From an uncultured Bacteroidota bacterium (lineage in GTDB: Bacteria; Bacteroidota; Bacteroidia; JABEUT01): DNA of 64,000 bases. Under the pieces are notes generated by a model. That model was not told the DNA's origin. It was given only the letters and a program-made list of their open reading frames with translations, and ran no database searches. Positions 15,635 to 24,186 of the stretch are shown piece after piece (positions within the stretch are counted from its first letter, which is position 1; each line of letters starts with the position of its first letter). The position numbers were made by a program, and so were the translations under genes. The stretch is from positions 1 through 64,000 of the forward strand of contig CAIUPO010000109.1 in NCBI GenBank assembly GCA_903901055.1, read 5' to 3'.

Positions 15635-16042
15635 ATGAAAAAAATCCATATCATAGCAATCCTGATTATTGCAATTGCATTTGGTGTTGTGATGACCTCC
15701 CTTTCAAACAACAGCACTTATGCAAGTTTTAATGAAGCGGCAGCCCATCCCGATAAGGTTTACCATGTTGTGGGCAAGTTAGATAAAAACAAACCTTTCC
15801 TTTACGATGCACATTTAAATGCCAACCTCTTTACCTTCTATTTAATAGATAATAAAGGAGTTGAACGCAAGGTGATGTTGCAAAAACCAAAACCAGACGA
15901 CTTTGAACACTCTGAACAGATTGTGGTTATTGGTAATGCAAATGGTACCGATGAATTTAAAGCCAAGGACCTGCTGATGAAATGCCCGTCGAAGTATAAT
16001 GACGGAAAACCTACAGAGAACAAGCAGACAGGCTCGCTATAA
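15635..16042 (+). CDS. ccmE: haem chaperone CcmE, CxxxY variant
   Basis: A 135-residue periplasmic haem chaperone: N-terminal anchor helix (about 4-21), then the OB-fold (VYHVVGKLDKNKPFLYD, FYLIDNKGVERKVMLQ, EQIVVIGNANGTDEFKAKDLLMKCPSKY). In the standard protein the covalent haem ligand is His in an HxxxY motif. Here the equivalent is Cys117-P-S-K-Tyr121, a CxxxY motif, as described for archaeal and some bacterial CcmE. Such variants are reported from organisms lacking CcmH. It is third last in the ccm operon; a solo repeat lies downstream before ccmF. Confidence 0.9.
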   Translation: MKKIHIIAILIIAIAFGVVMTSLSNNSTYASFNEAAAHPDKVYHVVGKLDKNKPFLYDAHLNANLFTFYLIDNKGVERKVMLQKPKPDDFEHSEQIVVIGNANGTDEFKAKDLLMKCPSKYNDGKPTENKQTGSL

Positions 16043-16052
16043 TTGAATGGAT

Positions 16053-16079
16053 GGGATGCTGAAACAAGTTCAGCATGAC
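16053..16079. repeat. solo copy of the GTCATGCTGAAC-family arm
   Basis: GGGATGCTGAAACAAGTTCA followed by GCATGAC, identical to the right arm at 8633-8659. It lies 11 bp after the ccmE stop codon. No inverted partner is present nearby. Confidence 0.7.
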
Positions 16080-16173
16080 TATTTCCCACTATTTACTATT
16101 TCCCTCTTCTCTTAACTCTTTGTGATTAACTTTGCTCCCCTCAACTCGTAAATCGTAATTTTTAATCCGTAAT

Positions 16174-18651
16174 TTGAACAGCATAATATACACAGGAGAG
16201 CATCTCATTTGGGGACAACTCGGTAACGCATTTGTATTCCTTTCATTTGCCGCAGCATTGCTTGCTTCTTTTGCCTATTTCCGTTCTGCCCAGAATGATG
16301 AACTGGAAAATGCCCCCTGGAAAAAATTAGGAAGAATAGCATTCAGCATACACTCGCTGGCGGTTATTGGCATAATGACGACTATGTTCTGCATGATATT
16401 CAAACATGCATACGAATATTATTATGTATGGGAACACTCCAGCAACAGCATGCCCAAACGATATACGCTTGCCTGTTTTTGGGAAGGACAGGAAGGCAGT
16501 TTTTTACTTTGGACTTTCTGGCAGGTATTACTGGGTAATATTTTAATGAGGAGTGCCAAACAATTTGAGGCTCCTGCTATGAGTATCTTATCACTTGTGC
16601 AGGCATTCTTAGCATCCATGCTTCTCGGCTATTATATTTTGGGAATAAGGATTGGAAGCAACCCTTTCATCATGCTTCGTGAAACACCTGAATTTTCAGG
16701 CATACCTTTATTCCAGATGCCCAATTATCTCTCTAAAATTGACGGGCGAGGGCTTAATCCACTCCTTCAAAACTATTGGATGACTATTCATCCACCTACT
16801 CTATTCTTAGGCTTTGCATCCACTGTAGTACCATTTGTATATGCCATTGCGGGACTCTGGAAAAAGAAATATGGTGATTGGCAGCTAGCAGCACTTCCAT
16901 GGTCATTTTTCGGTATTATGATATTGGGTACAGGCATCCTTATGGGTGGTGCATGGGCTTATGAATCCCTTAGCTTCGGTGGCTTCTGGGCTTGGGATCC
17001 GGTGGAAAATGCATCACTGATTCCGTGGCTTACATTTGTTGGTGCAGGACATATTTTAATTATTTACAAAGCCCGAAAGCAGGGAATCTTATCTACATTC
17101 TTGTTCCCTATTATCACTTTTATTTTGGTCCTCTACTCTACTTTCCTCACACGTAGTGGAATTTTAGGAAATACCTCAGTACATGCATTCACCGATAATG
17201 GCATGAAAATTCAACTATTGGTTTATCTCATATTTTTCATAGTTCTTTCCCTTGTACTTGTAATTGTTCATTACTCAAACTTACCCAAATCAGGCAAAGA
17301 GGAAGAACTTTGGTCAAGGGAGTTCTGGATGTTCCTTGGTGCGTTGGTATTGGTAATGTCGTGCATGCAGATTGTTGTAATAACATCGGTTCCGGTAAGC
17401 AATGCAGTATTTGGGTTAAACCAAGCTCCACCTGTTGACAGGATTGGTTTTTATAACCGCTGGCAAATTCCTTTTGCTATTATAGTTACATTCCTTGTGG
17501 CTATTGGACTCTACTTTAAATTCAAAACCACCAATCTTAAAGATTTTGTAAAACAACTTACTCTTCCATTTTTATTGAGTGTACTAATTACAACGGTTTC
17601 ATGCATCATGTTGAAACTTACAAATGGCTTTTACATTGCATTACTTTTTACAAGTTGGTTTGCGGTAACGGCCAACTTTTTCTACTGGACACTTGCAAAA
17701 AAAGCCAATCTAGCGAAGGGTGGTGCAACTTTTGCCCACCTTGGTTTCGGTTTAATAATAATGGGTGCATTAATTTCCACTTCAAAGAAACAAGTTATCT
17801 CGGTAAATACCTCCGGAAAAAATGTAGAAACACTTGGAAAAGATATTTCAAATGCCACTGACATTTTGCTTGAACAAGGCGATACACTTCGAATGGGAGA
17901 TTACTTTGTAACCTATACAGGCAAACATAAGGAAGGACATAACATCTTATTCTCCGTTTTGTTTCTGAATAAAGATTCGGCAACAAAAAAATACACACCT
18001 GCTTTTACCCTTAACCCGATTATACAGCTTAACCCGCAGATGGGTAATGTGGCTGAACCATCAACCAGACACTTTTTCACAAAGGATATTTATACCCACA
18101 TAATGTTTGCCGACCTGAACATTTCGGCTGATGGTTCGGGAAGTGAATTTGGTACGCCAAAGCCTCATACATTAGGAATTGGCGATACGATGTTTTCGTC
18201 AAATAGTATAATCATATTAAAGGCATTGGATTCCCATATCGATAAAATCAAATATCACTTAAAAGCGGATGATATAGCCGTGGGTGCGGTTTTGGATATT
18301 GTTGATGTGAATGACAAAAAATACACAACTGAGCCGATTTATGTTATCTCGAACGATATGATAAAACCTCAAGATGCTACTGTTAGTGAGTTGGGTTTAA
18401 AGTTTTCCTTCCAGAAAATAAACCCCGATACGCATAAAATGGATTTCACTATTTCAGAATCTAAGCGCAGTAATAAGGACTTTATAGTTTTGGAGGCTGT
18501 AGTGTTCCCATATATTAATGTGCTTTGGTTTGGTTGTTTGGTAATGGTTATTGGTACAATACTTGCAATCAGGCAACGTATTAAGAAAGCGAAAGAGGCG
18601 AAGAATCTTCCGCCGACTGCGCAGACAGACGCTGATAAAAAACCGGAATAA
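16174..18651 (+). CDS. ccmF: cytochrome c haem lyase CcmF / CcsA-type
   Basis: An 825-residue multi-pass membrane protein with a TTG start (MNSIIYTGEHLIWGQLGNA). The haem-handling WWD motif, GGFWAWDPVENASLIPWL, is at about residues 269-286; conserved histidines occur in IHPPTLFLGF, HILIIYKAR and AHLGFGLIIMGAL. A large periplasmic domain (about 545-780) precedes a last helix and a Lys-rich tail. CcmF ligates haem to the CxxCH of apocytochromes, receiving it from CcmE. No CcmH or CcmG reductant genes are nearby. No ATG gives a better start; the TTG gives the usual N-terminal residues of the family. Confidence 0.9.
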   Translation: MNSIIYTGEHLIWGQLGNAFVFLSFAAALLASFAYFRSAQNDELENAPWKKLGRIAFSIHSLAVIGIMTTMFCMIFKHAYEYYYVWEHSSNSMPKRYTLACFWEGQEGSFLLWTFWQVLLGNILMRSAKQFEAPAMSILSLVQAFLASMLLGYYILGIRIGSNPFIMLRETPEFSGIPLFQMPNYLSKIDGRGLNPLLQNYWMTIHPPTLFLGFASTVVPFVYAIAGLWKKKYGDWQLAALPWSFFGIMILGTGILMGGAWAYESLSFGGFWAWDPVENASLIPWLTFVGAGHILIIYKARKQGILSTFLFPIITFILVLYSTFLTRSGILGNTSVHAFTDNGMKIQLLVYLIFFIVLSLVLVIVHYSNLPKSGKEEELWSREFWMFLGALVLVMSCMQIVVITSVPVSNAVFGLNQAPPVDRIGFYNRWQIPFAIIVTFLVAIGLYFKFKTTNLKDFVKQLTLPFLLSVLITTVSCIMLKLTNGFYIALLFTSWFAVTANFFYWTLAKKANLAKGGATFAHLGFGLIIMGALISTSKKQVISVNTSGKNVETLGKDISNATDILLEQGDTLRMGDYFVTYTGKHKEGHNILFSVLFLNKDSATKKYTPAFTLNPIIQLNPQMGNVAEPSTRHFFTKDIYTHIMFADLNISADGSGSEFGTPKPHTLGIGDTMFSSNSIIILKALDSHIDKIKYHLKADDIAVGAVLDIVDVNDKKYTTEPIYVISNDMIKPQDATVSELGLKFSFQKINPDTHKMDFTISESKRSNKDFIVLEAVVFPYINVLWFGCLVMVIGTILAIRQRIKKAKEAKNLPPTAQTDADKKPE

Positions 18652-18671
18652 ATTTGTGTTTATAAATTAGC

Positions 18672-19457
18672 ATGAATACACAAGGTCGGAAAATTGTTTT
18701 TATTGGTGCAGGGAATGTGGCAAATTCCATTTCTGACGTTCTGAGGAAAAAAAATTCAATTATACAGGTTTATAGTAAAACACTTGCCCATGCCCGGAAA
18801 CTTGGCAAAAAGCTGACTTGTGAATTTACGAATGATTTAAAAAACATTTCAAAGGATGCTGACCTTTATATTACAGCTGTAAAGGATGATGCGCTGGAGG
18901 GTGTTTGCAAGAAACTAAAACTGCCGGGCAAAATTGTTATTCATACTTCGGGCAGTACGGAAATGAATATTCTTAAGAATGTGAGCGAAAACTATGGGGT
19001 TCTTTGGCCTATGTATTCATTTGTGGGTGGCGCGAAGCTGGAGGCGGGTGCATCGTGTTTTGTGGAGGGCTCGAATAAGAAGACTGAGAACTACCTGACT
19101 TTATTGGTGAAGGAATTAAAGGGTAAATGTTATTATATAGATTCAGAGAAGCGTGGGAAGATACACATGACGGCTGTTTTTGTGAATAATTTCCCGAATC
19201 ATTTATTTACGATTGCAGAAAAACTGTGTAAAGATGCGGGTGTGCCTTTCAGTTTGTTTTTGCCTTTGGCGCAGGAGACGGTGGATACTATTAAGAGGCA
19301 ATCTCCTGCTGTGAGCCAAACGGGGCCTGCAAGCCGCAATGAGAAAAGGATTTTGAAGAAGCATTTGGGGCTTTTGGAGTCATATCCGGAATATAAGAAG
19401 GTGTATGAGGTTTTAACTAAAAGTATTATTAAAACAGGTGGAAGAAAAGAACTTTAA
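18672..19457 (+). CDS. Rossmann-like and DUF2520 domain oxidoreductase
   Basis: A 261-residue protein with an N-terminal NAD(P)-binding Rossmann domain (IVFIGAGNVANSISDVL, residues 8-24) and a C-terminal helical DUF2520 domain (NFPNHLFTIAEKLCKDAG, RNEKRILKKHLGLLESYPE). The fold is that of ketopantoate/F420-type reductases; the substrate is unknown. HTSGSTEMNIL and LWPMYSFVGG are conserved family segments. TAAATTTG, a possible -7 box (18649-18656), overlaps the ccmF stop codon. The gene overlaps the KdsC-like gene by 20 bp, a pairing that suggests cotranslation. Confidence 0.82.
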   Translation: MNTQGRKIVFIGAGNVANSISDVLRKKNSIIQVYSKTLAHARKLGKKLTCEFTNDLKNISKDADLYITAVKDDALEGVCKKLKLPGKIVIHTSGSTEMNILKNVSENYGVLWPMYSFVGGAKLEAGASCFVEGSNKKTENYLTLLVKELKGKCYYIDSEKRGKIHMTAVFVNNFPNHLFTIAEKLCKDAGVPFSLFLPLAQETVDTIKRQSPAVSQTGPASRNEKRILKKHLGLLESYPEYKKVYEVLTKSIIKTGGRKEL

Positions 19458-19956
19458 GGAATTATTAAAGGGGGTGAAGGCGATGGCTTTTGACGTGGAC
19501 GGGGTGCTGACGGACTCGTCGCTGCTGCTGATGCCGAATGGCGAGCTGGTGCGTGTGATGAATATGCGGGACAGTATTGCTATGAAGCTGGCGGTGAAGA
19601 ATGGATATAAGTTGTGTATAATTACCGGGGGAAATTCAAAAGAGGTGAAGCAGAGGCTGAACAGGCTTGGGATTTCGGATATTTACCTGAAGACGGAAAA
19701 TAAGCTGGAGGCAATGAAGGAGTTTGTGGAGTTATATGACCTGGAGATGAGCGAAGTGCTTTATATGGGGGATGATTTGGTGGATTATGAGGTGATGACG
19801 CATGTGGGGGTGCCTGTTTGCCCTAAAGACGCTGTGCAGGAGATAAAAAGGATTGCCAAGTACATATCTAATATAGAAGGGGGGAAAGGGTGTGTGAGGG
19901 ATGTTATAGAGCAGGTGATGAAAGTCAGCGGAAAGTGGGTTATTCCGAAGTTTTAA
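19438..19956 (+). CDS. KdsC-like HAD phosphatase (KDO-8-phosphate phosphatase)
   Basis: A 172-residue cap-less HAD hydrolase with GTG start, overlapping the previous gene by 20 bp. Motif I is FDVDGVLTDS (nucleophile Asp19, acid Asp21), motif II is IITGGNS, Lys lies in TENKLEAMKEF, and motif III/IV is YMGDDLVDYEVM. The KdsC branch removes the phosphate from 3-deoxy-D-manno-octulosonate 8-phosphate in lipopolysaccharide core synthesis; length and motifs agree, but nearby kds genes are absent. Third-position G is much commoner here (GACGTGGACGGGGTGCTGAC near the start) than in most neighbouring genes. Confidence 0.85.
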   Translation: MEEKNFKELLKGVKAMAFDVDGVLTDSSLLLMPNGELVRVMNMRDSIAMKLAVKNGYKLCIITGGNSKEVKQRLNRLGISDIYLKTENKLEAMKEFVELYDLEMSEVLYMGDDLVDYEVMTHVGVPVCPKDAVQEIKRIAKYISNIEGGKGCVRDVIEQVMKVSGKWVIPKF

Positions 19957-20061
19957 AGATTTTTTGGATTTTTTTTGTAAAAATCCCCATAAAACGGTGG
20001 TTGATATTAAACTAATATCTATCTTAGCAGTCCTAAATCAAATCTAAAATTACAAAACACT

Positions 20062-21279
20062 ATGAAAAATTTTTCTAAAACTATTGCTTCCTTAAGTCTC
20101 TCCGTATTGGCTTTAGGAGCGTTTGGACAAGCTGGTTTCAAGGTATCGGCACCAAATGGTAATCTTCACAAAATGAAAGACGGAGGCCGTGCAGTTATGT
20201 TGCACAAAGGAAACACTCACGCTTCGACACAATGGTCATTCCTGGATTACGTATTCTCCGATTCAACCAATTCAAAAACCGGTACATACATGCAATATTA
20301 TGTTCAAACAATGAACAGCAGGTATGATATCGCTGATACAGGTATCCCACTTTCTAACCAAGCTTTATTGCATTCAGTTGCTGTAGCTTTTGATACTTTG
20401 TTCGATGCTAACACCCTTACCGGAACTGCAGCTAACACAGTAATCAATATGAAAGTTGACTCTATTTTTGTTCTTCTTGGCCACGAAAACTTGTCAGGTT
20501 CTACCGACACTATCGTAATCCAAATTAACAGTGTTGACGTAAACGGCGCTCCTACCGGTACTATCCTTTGGGCTGATACCATTAAGACCGACACCGGTTT
20601 ATCACCAAACCACTCATGGTTTTACACCTACCTTTACTCTGCTGCTCCAATGCTGAGTTTATCAGGAACAACAAGATTTGCAGTTAGTATGCAATATTTT
20701 GGTTCAAAACTTGATACCTTAGGTTTCTTATATGGTTTCTCTTCATTCACCTGCGCTTCTCCTTCAGGAACATTAGCTGATACCACCAACTATGGTGCAA
20801 ACATCGGCGGAATGTGGGCTAACAGCTTTAGCACAGGATGGCAGTATTTTGCTTCTAACCATACCACAACCTATACTTTCCCTGACATTACTTATGGCGA
20901 AGGTGTATATTATGGTTGCACTTCTCCAGGCAATGGCGATTTGTTCTGGCAAGATATGGCAATGTTTGCTGAAGTTGAATACCAAACCAACACCGGTATC
21001 AACAACGTAGTAGGAAATGGATTATCAGTAGGTCAAAACTACCCTAACCCTTTCAACAAGAACACTCAGATTTCATATACCTTAACCAAATCGTCTGACG
21101 TGAATTTCACTATTTGCGACATGACCGGAAGAGTTATTATGTCAAACAATCTGAACCAAGTTGCTCCTGGCCAACATGTAATTAACCTTAGCGCTAATTC
21201 ATTCAGCCCTGGTGTTTACTTCTACACATTTAATGTAAATGGTAGCAAGGTAACCAACAAGATGGTTATTACCCAGTAA
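20062..21279 (+). CDS. T9SS type A sorting-domain exported protein (paralogue 1)
   Basis: A 405-residue secreted protein. A signal peptide (cleavage after LGAFGQA, about 24) is followed by a long beta-rich region with VAVAFDTLFD, DSIFVLLGHENLSGSTDTIV and QINSVDVNGAP. The last ~80 residues are a T9SS type A domain: VGQNYPNPFNKNTQISYTL, ICDMTGRVI, SPGVYFYTFNVNG and KMVIT. Such cargo crosses the outer membrane through T9SS and is cleaved or anchored at the surface. Function of the body is unknown. The next gene is a diverged paralogue. Codon use is strikingly regular (CC-, AAC- and CAA-rich), suggesting high expression (inference). A strong terminator follows. Confidence 0.85.
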   Translation: MKNFSKTIASLSLSVLALGAFGQAGFKVSAPNGNLHKMKDGGRAVMLHKGNTHASTQWSFLDYVFSDSTNSKTGTYMQYYVQTMNSRYDIADTGIPLSNQALLHSVAVAFDTLFDANTLTGTAANTVINMKVDSIFVLLGHENLSGSTDTIVIQINSVDVNGAPTGTILWADTIKTDTGLSPNHSWFYTYLYSAAPMLSLSGTTRFAVSMQYFGSKLDTLGFLYGFSSFTCASPSGTLADTTNYGANIGGMWANSFSTGWQYFASNHTTTYTFPDITYGEGVYYGCTSPGNGDLFWQDMAMFAEVEYQTNTGINNVVGNGLSVGQNYPNPFNKNTQISYTLTKSSDVNFTICDMTGRVIMSNNLNQVAPGQHVINLSANSFSPGVYFYTFNVNGSKVTNKMVITQ

Positions 21280-21300
21280 TAATTGTTAGTACAATAAAAG

Positions 21301-21334
21301 AAAAACCCTGACGTTAAAGTCAGGGTTTTTTTTA
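21301..21334 (+). terminator. intrinsic terminator after T9SS paralogue 1
   Basis: Perfect 12-bp stem AAAAACCCTGAC / GTCAGGGTTTTT with a 6-nt loop (GTTAAA), continued by a T-run. Confidence 0.92.
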
Positions 21335-21346
21335 TGCATTAATGTG

Positions 21347-21354
21347 TACCTTTG
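21347..21354 (+). promoter_or_regulatory. -7 promoter box TACCTTTG, T9SS paralogue 2
   Basis: Exact TAnnTTTG between the terminator of the previous gene and the TTG start at 21381 (26 bp). Confidence 0.6.
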
Positions 21355-21380
21355 ATGCTTAGATTAATAAATCATATCTT

Positions 21381-22616
21381 TTGAAAAATACATTTTTAAC
21401 TGCGGCCATTATACTAGGTCTTTTTGCACCGAAAGTTCGTGCACAAACGTTTTACCGTCAAAGCACAAATGAATTACCAGCCAGTCATTTTGTATCGGAC
21501 AGGCAAGCAAAACCTGCAACACTTGATTCTGCATTTATCTATATTGATTACTCCGCTGCCGACCAAAGCTTATTTAGTGGCAACTATATGAGCCAGCAAG
21601 GACAGTTATTAAATAAATATTACAAATATCCTGCAGATACTTCCAACGCTTTTAACACTAAAAACTACGCTTGCATAAATTCAATTGCAGTAGCTTTCGA
21701 CAGCCTTTATGCCATTAATTACGGTATGGGCTTCCCTTCGTATGCAGTTACCAATTTATGGCTCGATACCTTATATGTTCCTGTTGTACAATTGAACCAC
21801 AGTGGCAAAAACGACACGCTCGAAATACAGGTTAATACAGTGGATGCAGCAGGTTATCCCACGACCAGCACTATATTCGATACCCTAATAATTGCAGACT
21901 CTGCTAATCATTACAACATTGGAAATGGCAACAACTATAGCATTAAAACTATTAAATGGAATTTAGGTTATTACCCGATTGCCGGCAGTAAGTTTGCTGT
22001 AACCATGAAATATTCCGACCCATCAAAACTTGACAGTTGCTGGTTTATTTATGGTTATGGTTATTTCAATAAAACCTGTCCTTATCAAAAAGGAAATACC
22101 ACCTTTGCCGACAACACCCATTTTTCTAAAATTAAAGAAACCAAACCCTTTGTAGCAAACAGTTTTGCACTTTGGAATGAATATAAAGGAAGCGGGATGT
22201 TTCCTACAACATTGGCCGACAATGTTTTCTATCCTTGTGATTCGACAGACTTTGTTTTCAAGCCGGGAATTGATGGTGCCACATATTTCCAAAACATAAA
22301 TATTACAGTCTGCGCTGCTATGGAATTTGTTGCAGGAATGCCAACCATTCATTCAAATTCAATAACTATAAGCCAAAACTATCCGAACCCTTTTAATAAG
22401 TCATCCGTTATTAACTATACACTCAGTAAATCAGCAGAAGTTACATTACAAATTGTTGATCTGACAGGAAGACAAGTTTTCGATCAAAACTATGGAGCTA
22501 CAGGCGCAGGAACTCATTCTATCACATTAAATGCAGCTACACTTAGCCCCGGGATTTATTTTTATTCCATTACGGCAACAGGTTCTACAGTAACTAAAAA
22601 AATGGTGGTTTACTAA
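21381..22616 (+). CDS. T9SS type A sorting-domain exported protein (paralogue 2)
   Basis: A 411-residue protein, TTG start, signal peptide MKNTFLTAAIILGLFAPKVRAQ. The body parallels the preceding protein: NSIAVAFDSLYA, WLDTLYVPVVQLNHSGKNDT, IQVNTVDAAGYPTT, and the C-terminal ISQNYPNPFNKSSVINYTLS, VDLTGRQVF and SPGIYFYSITA belong to the T9SS type A sorting domain. The middle contains several Cys residues (TCPYQKGN, YPCDST). It is probably a surface or secreted protein of unknown role. The stop codon overlaps that of the convergent Nudix gene by 4 bp, leaving no room for a dedicated terminator. Confidence 0.82.
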   Translation: MKNTFLTAAIILGLFAPKVRAQTFYRQSTNELPASHFVSDRQAKPATLDSAFIYIDYSAADQSLFSGNYMSQQGQLLNKYYKYPADTSNAFNTKNYACINSIAVAFDSLYAINYGMGFPSYAVTNLWLDTLYVPVVQLNHSGKNDTLEIQVNTVDAAGYPTTSTIFDTLIIADSANHYNIGNGNNYSIKTIKWNLGYYPIAGSKFAVTMKYSDPSKLDSCWFIYGYGYFNKTCPYQKGNTTFADNTHFSKIKETKPFVANSFALWNEYKGSGMFPTTLADNVFYPCDSTDFVFKPGIDGATYFQNINITVCAAMEFVAGMPTIHSNSITISQNYPNPFNKSSVINYTLSKSAEVTLQIVDLTGRQVFDQNYGATGAGTHSITLNAATLSPGIYFYSITATGSTVTKKMVVY

Positions 22617-23260
22617 ACCTCTTTATTAGAACTGATTGTCCTTTGTATAAGCTCTTCCAATTCGCTTAACATCATAGCTGTTGCGCCCCACACGGTATGC
22701 CCATCCAAAGTATAGGTTGGTGTTTTTATTTTTGCACCGGTACTGACGGTAATTATTTTTTCCTCTTTTGATTCAGGCTCCAGCAATTGCAAAATATTTA
22801 TGTCGAAGTATTTCTGTACTTCTGCCGTGCTTATAGAAGTTGATTCCAGTTTTTCGCTTGTTCCTATAAATGGATGAACCCAGAAATTACTTGGTGGAAT
22901 AAACAGTTGTGTAAGTGCTCCAACAAAGGAGATTTTTTCAGAAGGTAAACCCACTTCTTCATTTGCTTCACGTAATGCTGTACTCCAAAAGCCACTGTCG
23001 GTTGGCTCGGCCTTGCCACCCGGAAATGCCACCTGGCCGCTGTGTACGCCACCTTCAGTGCGCAAAATTAATCTTGTAAAAACTTTATCCTCGCTTGGAT
23101 AAAGCCATATTAATACTCCGCTTTCGCGGGTGTTGTGGATATTTTCGGGAACATAAAGTGAACGGTTTCTGCCAAGTGGCGCCATTCGCTTCTGTGCATC
23201 CCACCCCGGAAGCCCTTTCTCAATCTCCTGTTTTAGTTTTTCAACAAACCCGACAGACAT
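22613..23260 (-). CDS. CoA pyrophosphatase-type Nudix hydrolase
   Basis: A 215-residue Nudix protein of the NudL/CoAse branch. The Nudix box PGGKAEPTDSGFWSTALREANEEVGL spans about residues 79-104 (key residues: the GG pair, Glu83, then REANEE for Mg binding). The upstream LRTEGGVHSGQVAFPGG is the extra CoAse signature. The enzymes cleave CoA or its derivatives to phosphopantetheine and 3',5'-ADP. The gene starts 4 bp after the stop of nfo and is probably cotranscribed with it. Its end overlaps the convergent T9SS gene by 4 bp. Confidence 0.9.
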   Translation of the reverse strand: MSVGFVEKLKQEIEKGLPGWDAQKRMAPLGRNRSLYVPENIHNTRESGVLIWLYPSEDKVFTRLILRTEGGVHSGQVAFPGGKAEPTDSGFWSTALREANEEVGLPSEKISFVGALTQLFIPPSNFWVHPFIGTSEKLESTSISTAEVQKYFDINILQLLEPESKEEKIITVSTGAKIKTPTYTLDGHTVWGATAMMLSELEELIQRTISSNKEV

Positions 23261-23264
23261 ACAA

Positions 23265-24098
23265 TTACCCTGCTAGTTCATTCAGAACATTAAGATTTAC
23301 CGGATCCATGTTATTATCGGCATCTGTTTCGATAACCTTAGGTATGTGCGTAAATTTTTTCATCATCATACCAAATGCAAGTTTGCCGATTTTACCTTGC
23401 CCTATATGATCATGCCTATCGATGCGGCTTCCAAGCTCACCTTTCGAATCATTTAAATGGATTGCACACAATTTTTCCATTCCAATAATATGGCTAAAAT
23501 CATGCCAGGTTTTATGAAAACCTTCTTCAGTAGAAATATTATAACCTGCCGCAAAAGCATGACAGGTATCAAAGCAAGTTCCTATTCTGTCTGAGCCTGT
23601 CAAATCCATAATATTTCGGATATGCTCAAACTTATATCCCACATGCGAGCCTTGTCCGGCGGTATTTTCCAATAATATCTTCACTTTGGATCCACTTGTT
23701 TCCGCCACTATTTTTTTCAATGAATCAGCAATACGGTTCATCGCATCTTCTTCCGAATGCTCGCCGGCAGCGCCCGGATGAAGCACCGTGTATGCAAGAC
23801 CCAATTCAGTACACCTAATTACTTCCTCGGTAAATGCAGCTATCGATTTATGGCGCAATTCCGTATCTGCACTCGCCAGATTGATAAGATATGAAGCATG
23901 AGAAAAAATAACTTTAATCTGAGGATTTTTAGCCCATGCATCAGCGAACAATTTCTTTTCTTCCTCCGAAATTGGTTTCGCCTTCCACTGACGTTGGTTT
24001 CTTGTAAAAACCTGGAATGTATCTATTCCAAGGGTTTTTGCTTCTTCAAAAGAATGCTCTAATCCCCCGCTAACTGAACAATGTACACCTAATAACAT
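23265..24098 (-). CDS. nfo: endonuclease IV
   Basis: A 277-residue AP endonuclease with a TIM-barrel fold. Zinc-ligand motifs are in place: GVHCSVSGGLEHSF, TVLHPGAAGEH, LLENTAGQG, CFDTCHAFAAGYN, HLNDSKGELGSRIDRHDHIGQGKIG near 207-231 (key: HLNDSK, DRHDHIG), and ETDAD at the end. It cuts 5' of abasic sites and oxidised bases in base-excision repair. It heads a two-gene unit with the Nudix hydrolase. The region upstream (24099-24186) contains only AT-rich text with the phrase TTGAATT repeated in inverted form. Confidence 0.95.
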   Translation of the reverse strand: MLLGVHCSVSGGLEHSFEEAKTLGIDTFQVFTRNQRQWKAKPISEEEKKLFADAWAKNPQIKVIFSHASYLINLASADTELRHKSIAAFTEEVIRCTELGLAYTVLHPGAAGEHSEEDAMNRIADSLKKIVAETSGSKVKILLENTAGQGSHVGYKFEHIRNIMDLTGSDRIGTCFDTCHAFAAGYNISTEEGFHKTWHDFSHIIGMEKLCAIHLNDSKGELGSRIDRHDHIGQGKIGKLAFGMMMKKFTHIPKVIETDADNNMDPVNLNVLNELAG

Positions 24099-24186
24099 AA
24101 TAGTTGTTTTTTAATGTTGAGTGCTGAATTTTGAATTATAAAGGTATTCGAATTTATCATTCTAAATTCAATATTTAAAAATAGAA

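Noticed and set aside
20001-20027. Promoter TTG-N16-TATCTTAG before the first T9SS gene
   Set aside because: The -7 box deviates from TAnnTTTG and the spacer is short; too weak to list as a feature.
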